A stretch of DNA of 8,371 nt from Acidobacteriota bacterium (GTDB lineage: Bacteria; Acidobacteriota; Vicinamibacteria; Vicinamibacterales; SCN-69-37). The notes below the pieces were generated by a model. The model saw nothing but the letters and a program-made list of their open reading frames with translations, was not told the origin of the DNA and ran no database searches. Of the stretch, positions 6,517 to 8,371 are shown in pieces (position 1 is the first letter of the stretch; every line of letters begins with the position of its first letter). The position numbers were made by a program, and so were the translations under genes. The DNA is taken from NCBI GenBank assembly GCA_024653875.1, contig JANLHE010000096.1, forward strand, positions 1-8,371, read 5' to 3'.

Positions 6517-6575
6517 GTCAGTCGTCCTTAGGAAATCTTTCGAAGAGCTGGCAAAGTCAGTCGAATAGCCGGAGC
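6517..6575 (-). other. 59-nt spacer between rpsN and rpsH
   Basis: One of only two spacers longer than 50 nt in the window. It contains the rpsH ribosome-binding site (AAGGA) and two copies of CGACTGAC on the coding strand, at 6517-6524 (touching the rpsH start) and 6556-6563. A small TCTT/AAGA stem-loop lies between them. There is no strong terminator or recognisable promoter. It may hold a control site or may simply be loose spacing. Confidence 0.4.
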
Positions 6576-6761
6576 CTACCAGCTGCTCTTAATCACGCCG
6601 GCCACTTCGCCGCGCAGCGCGAGCTCGCGGAAACAGAGGCGGCACAGCGCGAACTTGCGCATATAGGCGCGCGGGCGGCCGCACTTCTTGCAGCGATTGC
6701 GCGCGCGCACCTGAAACTTGAGCCCCTGGGCATCCTTGACGCGTTTTGCAGTGGTAGCCAT
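6576..6761 (-). CDS. rpsZ: 30S ribosomal protein S14, type Z (zinc-binding)
   Basis: S14 is a 30S head protein close to the A site. This is the short 61-residue type Z form, as opposed to the about 100-residue zinc-free form of E. coli. The zinc ligands are Cys24, Cys27, Cys40 and Cys43 (CKKC-x12-CRLC), in the setting KFQVRARNRC and CGRPRAYMRKFALCRLCFRELA. It ends VIKSSW, as usual. The symbol rpsN (or rpsN1) is also in use. Start ATG at 6761 follows the rplE stop by 10 nt with AGGA upstream. The zinc-free paralogue, if present, would be elsewhere. Confidence 0.97.
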   Translation of the reverse strand: MATTAKRVKDAQGLKFQVRARNRCKKCGRPRAYMRKFALCRLCFRELALRGEVAGVIKSSW

Positions 6762-6771
6762 CGATATCGTC

Positions 6772-7314
6772 CTAGTTCTGCCGGAACGGCATGCCGATCA
6801 GCTGGAGCAGCCGGCGCGCCTCTTCGTTGGTTTTGGCCGTGGTCACGACCGAAATGTTCATCCCGCGCCCCTTGTCGACCTTCATGTAGTCGATCTCCGG
6901 GAAGATCAACTGGTCGCGCAGGCCCAGCGTGTAGTTGCCGCGGCCGTCGAACCCGCGCGGGGAGATCCCGCGGAAGTCGCGCACGCGCGGCAGCGCGATG
7001 GCAATCAGCCGGTCCAGGAAGTCATACATCCGCTGCCCGCGCAGCGTGACCATCGCGCCGATGGGCATGTTCTGCCGCACCTTGAACTGCGCAATCGACT
7101 TCTTGGCCCGCGTAATCGACGCCTTCTGGCCCGTGATCTTCCCGAGCTCGTCGGCGCCGGTGTCCACGATCTTCGCGTTCTGCGTGCCTTCACCGAGGCC
7201 CATGTTGACCACGATCTTGCTGATCTTGGGCACGGCCATGATGTTCGTGTAGCCGAATTCCTTGGTCAGGGCCGGCACCACATCCTTGACGTATCGATCC
7301 TTCAGGCGGCTCAT
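6772..7314 (-). CDS. rplE: 50S ribosomal protein L5
   Basis: L5 binds 5S rRNA in the central protuberance and touches the P-site tRNA and S13. The 180-residue product starts MSRLKDRYVKDVVPAL, with VPKISKIVVNMGLGEG, the strongly conserved ITGQKASITRAKKSIA followed by FKVRQNMPIGAMVTLRG, DRLIAIALPRVRDFRGI, YTLGLRDQLIFPEIDYMKVDK, and the end RRLLQLIGMPFRQN. The frame is open upstream within rplX but does not look like L5 there. The ATG at 7314 overlaps the rplX stop codon as ATGA, with GGGAGTGGTGG just before it, which implies coupled translation. Confidence 0.98.
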   Translation of the reverse strand: MSRLKDRYVKDVVPALTKEFGYTNIMAVPKISKIVVNMGLGEGTQNAKIVDTGADELGKITGQKASITRAKKSIAQFKVRQNMPIGAMVTLRGQRMYDFLDRLIAIALPRVRDFRGISPRGFDGRGNYTLGLRDQLIFPEIDYMKVDKGRGMNISVVTTAKTNEEARRLLQLIGMPFRQN

Positions 7315-7643
7315 TTGTCCACCACTCCCTTGCACTTGCGGCAGATCCGCACTTTCTTGCCGTCTTCCAGCACCTGGTGCCCGATGCGCGTGGCCGCGCC
7401 ACACTGCGGGCACACCACCTGCACCTTGGCCGCGCTCATCGATGTCTCGCGCTCCACGATGCCGCCCTTGATGTTCTTCTGCGGGTTCGGCTTCGTGTGG
7501 CGCTTGATGATGTTCACGCCCTCGACGATCACCCCGTTCTTGCCCGGGGTGACGACCATCACGCGGCCGCGCTTGCCCCGGTCGCGCCCGGCGATCACCA
7601 GGACGTTGTCGTTCTTCTTGATGGACATGTGTCCCACCGCCAT
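7311..7643 (-). CDS. rplX: 50S ribosomal protein L24 (four-cysteine form)
   Basis: L24 is an early assembly protein of the 50S subunit near the exit tunnel. The 110-residue product has the KOW motif region VLVIAGRDRGKRGRV (14-28), VEGVNIIKRHTKP (40-52) and GGIVERE (60-66). Its C-terminal part carries C78-x2-C81 and C101-x2-C104, a zinc-ribbon pattern found in some but not all L24 proteins. Start choice: ATG at 7643 shares a base with the rplN stop (TGATG) and has GGAGGT 6 nt upstream. An ATG at 7628 (MSIKKNDN) would match the family N-terminus better and has GGTGGG 4 nt upstream. The difference is five residues. Confidence 0.96.
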   Translation of the reverse strand: MAVGHMSIKKNDNVLVIAGRDRGKRGRVMVVTPGKNGVIVEGVNIIKRHTKPNPQKNIKGGIVERETSMSAAKVQVVCPQCGAATRIGHQVLEDGKKVRICRKCKGVVDK

Positions 7644-8011
7644 CACAGCACCTCCGGTGCCAGCGAAATGATCTTCATGAACCGGCGCTCGCGCAGCTCG
7701 CGCGCCACGGGGCCGAACACGCGCGTCCCCACCGGCTCCCCTTCGTTGTTCACGATGACCGCGGCGTTCCGGTCGAACCGGATGTACGACCCGTCGCGGC
7801 GGCGCAGTTCCTTGCGGGTGCGCACGATGACGGCCTTCACCACCTGGCCCTTTTTGACCGTGGCGTCCGGCGTCGCTTCCTTCACCGAGGCGGTCACGAT
7901 GTCGCCGATGCGCGCGTAGCGCCCGGTCGAACCGCCAATCGGGTTGATGACGGCGATCTTGCGCGCGCCCGAATTGTCGGCCACGTCGAGAATCGATCGC
8001 ATTTGAATCAT
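7643..8011 (-). CDS. rplN: 50S ribosomal protein L14
   Basis: L14 forms an intersubunit bridge next to L19 and is the docking site of the silencing factor RsfS in many bacteria. The 122-residue product has the normal length and starts MIQMRSILDVADNSGARK, then GGSTGRYARIGDIVTASVKEA, VKKGQVVKAVIVRTRKE, DGSYIRFDRNAAVIVN, and ends with GTRVFGPVARELRE plus KIISLAPEVL. The ATG at 8011 has AGGAG at 8020-8024, 8 nt upstream. This gene opens the spc operon in E. coli. Here it is preceded by the 85-nt spacer with the nested palindromes, so its expression may depend on read-through from rpsQ. Confidence 0.98.
   Translation of the reverse strand: MIQMRSILDVADNSGARKIAVINPIGGSTGRYARIGDIVTASVKEATPDATVKKGQVVKAVIVRTRKELRRRDGSYIRFDRNAAVIVNNEGEPVGTRVFGPVARELRERRFMKIISLAPEVL
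7650..7655 (-). promoter_or_regulatory. Ribosome-binding site of rplX
   Basis: GGAGGT on the coding strand within the last codons of rplN, 6 nt upstream of the ATG at 7643. It is one of the strongest Shine-Dalgarno matches in the window and is the reason for preferring 7643 over 7628 as the start. Confidence 0.7.
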
Positions 8012-8019
8012 GGTCGTGT

Positions 8020-8024
8020 CTCCT
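8020..8024 (-). promoter_or_regulatory. Ribosome-binding site of rplN
   Basis: AGGAG on the coding strand, 8 nt upstream of the ATG at 8011. It lies outside both palindrome arms, so it stays free in either RNA fold. Confidence 0.75.
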
Positions 8025-8038
8025 GGTCTTCCTGTCAG

Positions 8039-8092
8039 GACCTCTGAGGTCGTTTTTCGCTTTCTGGCCCTCGAAAAACGACCTCAGAGGTC
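8039..8092. repeat. Perfect 21-bp inverted repeat with palindromic arms
   Basis: Bases 8039-8059 and 8072-8092 are exact reverse complements (21 of 21), separated by a 12-base loop at 8060-8071. Each arm contains a 13-bp palindrome with core GACCTCWGAGGTC (8039-8051 with T in the centre, 8080-8092 with A on the + strand), centres 41 bp apart. Because the arms are themselves palindromic, 8039-8056 and 8080-8097 also form a direct repeat matching at 17 of 18 positions. It could be a dispersed REP- or MITE-like element, a double operator, or an RNA switch. Nothing in the window decides among these. Confidence 0.9.
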
Positions 8093-8097
8093 GTTTT
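8074..8097 (-). terminator. Intrinsic-terminator-like hairpin after rpsQ
   Basis: On the coding strand the hairpin begins inside the rpsQ stop codon: AAAACGACCTC, one central base, then GAGGTCGTTTT and a further T. Arms are perfect over 11 bp (8075-8085 with 8087-8097), with a 7-bp GC-rich core CGACCTC and a run of five T on the 3' side. Sterically the loop must open to about 3-5 bases. It is placed as an S10-operon terminator would be, yet essential rplN and all later genes follow with no visible promoter, so termination is probably partial or conditional. The competing 21-bp hairpin would mask its 3' arm. Confidence 0.55.
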
Positions 8098-8345
8098 CAC
8101 AGCCGCGCCCGTTCCACGACCCGCGTCACCACCCACCGCTTGTTGCGGCTGAGGGGACGGGCCTGCACGATGGTCACGAGGTCGCCCACTTTGGCTTCCT
8201 CCTTCTCGTCGTGCGCCATGAACCGCGTCGTGCGCTTCAACTGTTTGCCGTACCGCTCGTCGCGGACCTGACGCTCGGTGGTCACGATGACCGTCTTCTG
8301 CATCTTGTCGCTGACAACCTTGCCTGTGATTTCTACGTTCGCCAT
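8097..8345 (-). CDS. rpsQ: 30S ribosomal protein S17
   Basis: S17 is a primary 16S rRNA-binding OB-fold protein of the 30S body. The 82-residue product starts MANVEITGKVVSDKMQKTVIV, continues with YGKQLKRTTRFMAHDE (about 32-47), VGDLVTIVQARPLSRNKRW (53-71) and ends VTRVVERARL. All are hallmark S17 segments, and length is usual. The ATG at 8345 lies 2 nt after a stop codon that fits the end of rpmC, with GGGAA about 8 nt upstream. Its TGA stop overlaps the first base of the terminator-like palindrome. In E. coli it is the last gene of the S10 operon. Confidence 0.98.
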   Translation of the reverse strand: MANVEITGKVVSDKMQKTVIVTTERQVRDERYGKQLKRTTRFMAHDEKEEAKVGDLVTIVQARPLSRNKRWVVTRVVERARL

Positions 8346-8347
8346 AG

Positions 8348-8371
8348 TCAGTTCCCGACGCCCTTCTCCCG
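8348..8371 (-). CDS. rpmC: 50S ribosomal protein L29, C-terminal end only (cut by window edge)
   Basis: The last bases of the window, read on the coding strand, give REKGVGN followed by TGA, 2 nt before the rpsQ start. L29 proteins commonly end shortly after an RER or REK motif, and rpmC directly precedes rpsQ in nearly all bacteria. Only seven codons are visible, so the call rests mainly on position. Confidence 0.6.
   Translation of the reverse strand, partial: REKGVGN

Larger units (their letters stand above)
8012..8096 (-). other. 85-nt spacer at the S10/spc operon boundary
   Basis: This is the longest spacer in the window and lies between rpsQ and rplN, the point at which the S10 and spc operons are separate units in E. 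coli. It contains the 21-bp inverted repeat, the terminator-like hairpin and the rplN ribosome-binding site. Only 27 nt remain between the last palindrome arm and the rplN start, and no convincing -35/-10 promoter pair can be seen there. A promoter overlapping the palindromes cannot be excluded. Confidence 0.7.

Noticed and set aside
7315..7413. Upstream extension of the rplE frame inside rplX
   Set aside because: L5 begins at MSRLKDRYVK. The extension overlaps rplX coding sequence and has no family similarity.
8039..8092. CRISPR repeat or insertion-sequence end
   Set aside because: There are only two palindrome copies, with no regular spacers, no transposase and no target-site duplication. 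An unknown repeat or a regulatory hairpin fits better.
1..8371. An undescribed accessory system, such as a defence, mobile or biosynthetic cluster
   Set aside because: Every gene is a recognised member of the conserved S10/spc/alpha cluster in standard order, and no spacer exceeds 85 nt, so no room is left for one.

Overview
This window is a stretch of a bacterial ribosomal-protein supercluster. Every gene is on the minus strand, so transcription runs from base 8371 towards base 1. In that order the window holds the tail of rpmC (L29), rpsQ (S17), rplN (L14), rplX (L24), rplE (L5), a zinc-type rpsN (S14), rpsH (S8), rplF (L6), rplR (L18), rpsE (S5), rpmD (L30), rplO (L15), secY, adk, map, infA, rpmJ (L36), rpsM (S13) and most of rpsK (S11), which runs off the left edge. 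In E. coli terms this is the last part of the S10 operon, the whole spc operon and the start of the alpha operon. The adk-map-infA insert after secY is the arrangement found in Gram-positives and many other non-proteobacterial phyla.

The DNA is GC-rich and the code is standard. S14 is the short four-cysteine form, and L36, L24 and adenylate kinase also carry cysteine zinc-binding sites. Together with the adk-map-infA order this argues against a gammaproteobacterium. An uncultured GC-rich phylum such as Acidobacteriota would fit, but that is a guess from general appearance and was not tested by phylogeny.

Packing is very tight. Spacers are mostly 2-25 nt, and several genes overlap by GTGA, ATGA or TGATG junctions, which implies translational coupling. 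Only two spacers exceed 50 nt: 59 nt between rpsN and rpsH, and 85 nt between rpsQ and rplN. The second lies exactly where the S10 and spc operons meet in E. coli. It is filled by a perfect 21-bp inverted repeat whose arms are themselves palindromes, and one of these palindromes followed by a T run looks like an intrinsic terminator on the coding strand. This is the one structure in the window that the genes do not explain.

Functionally the genes supply 30S and 50S proteins, the SecY translocon channel, adenylate kinase, the N-terminal methionine-removing enzyme and initiation factor IF-1. There is no sign of a mobile element, CRISPR array, tRNA, rRNA or unknown accessory gene. No gene-free stretch exceeds 85 nt. 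The region is an ordinary, conserved housekeeping locus with one notable regulatory-looking or repeat-like element and a few residue-level oddities.
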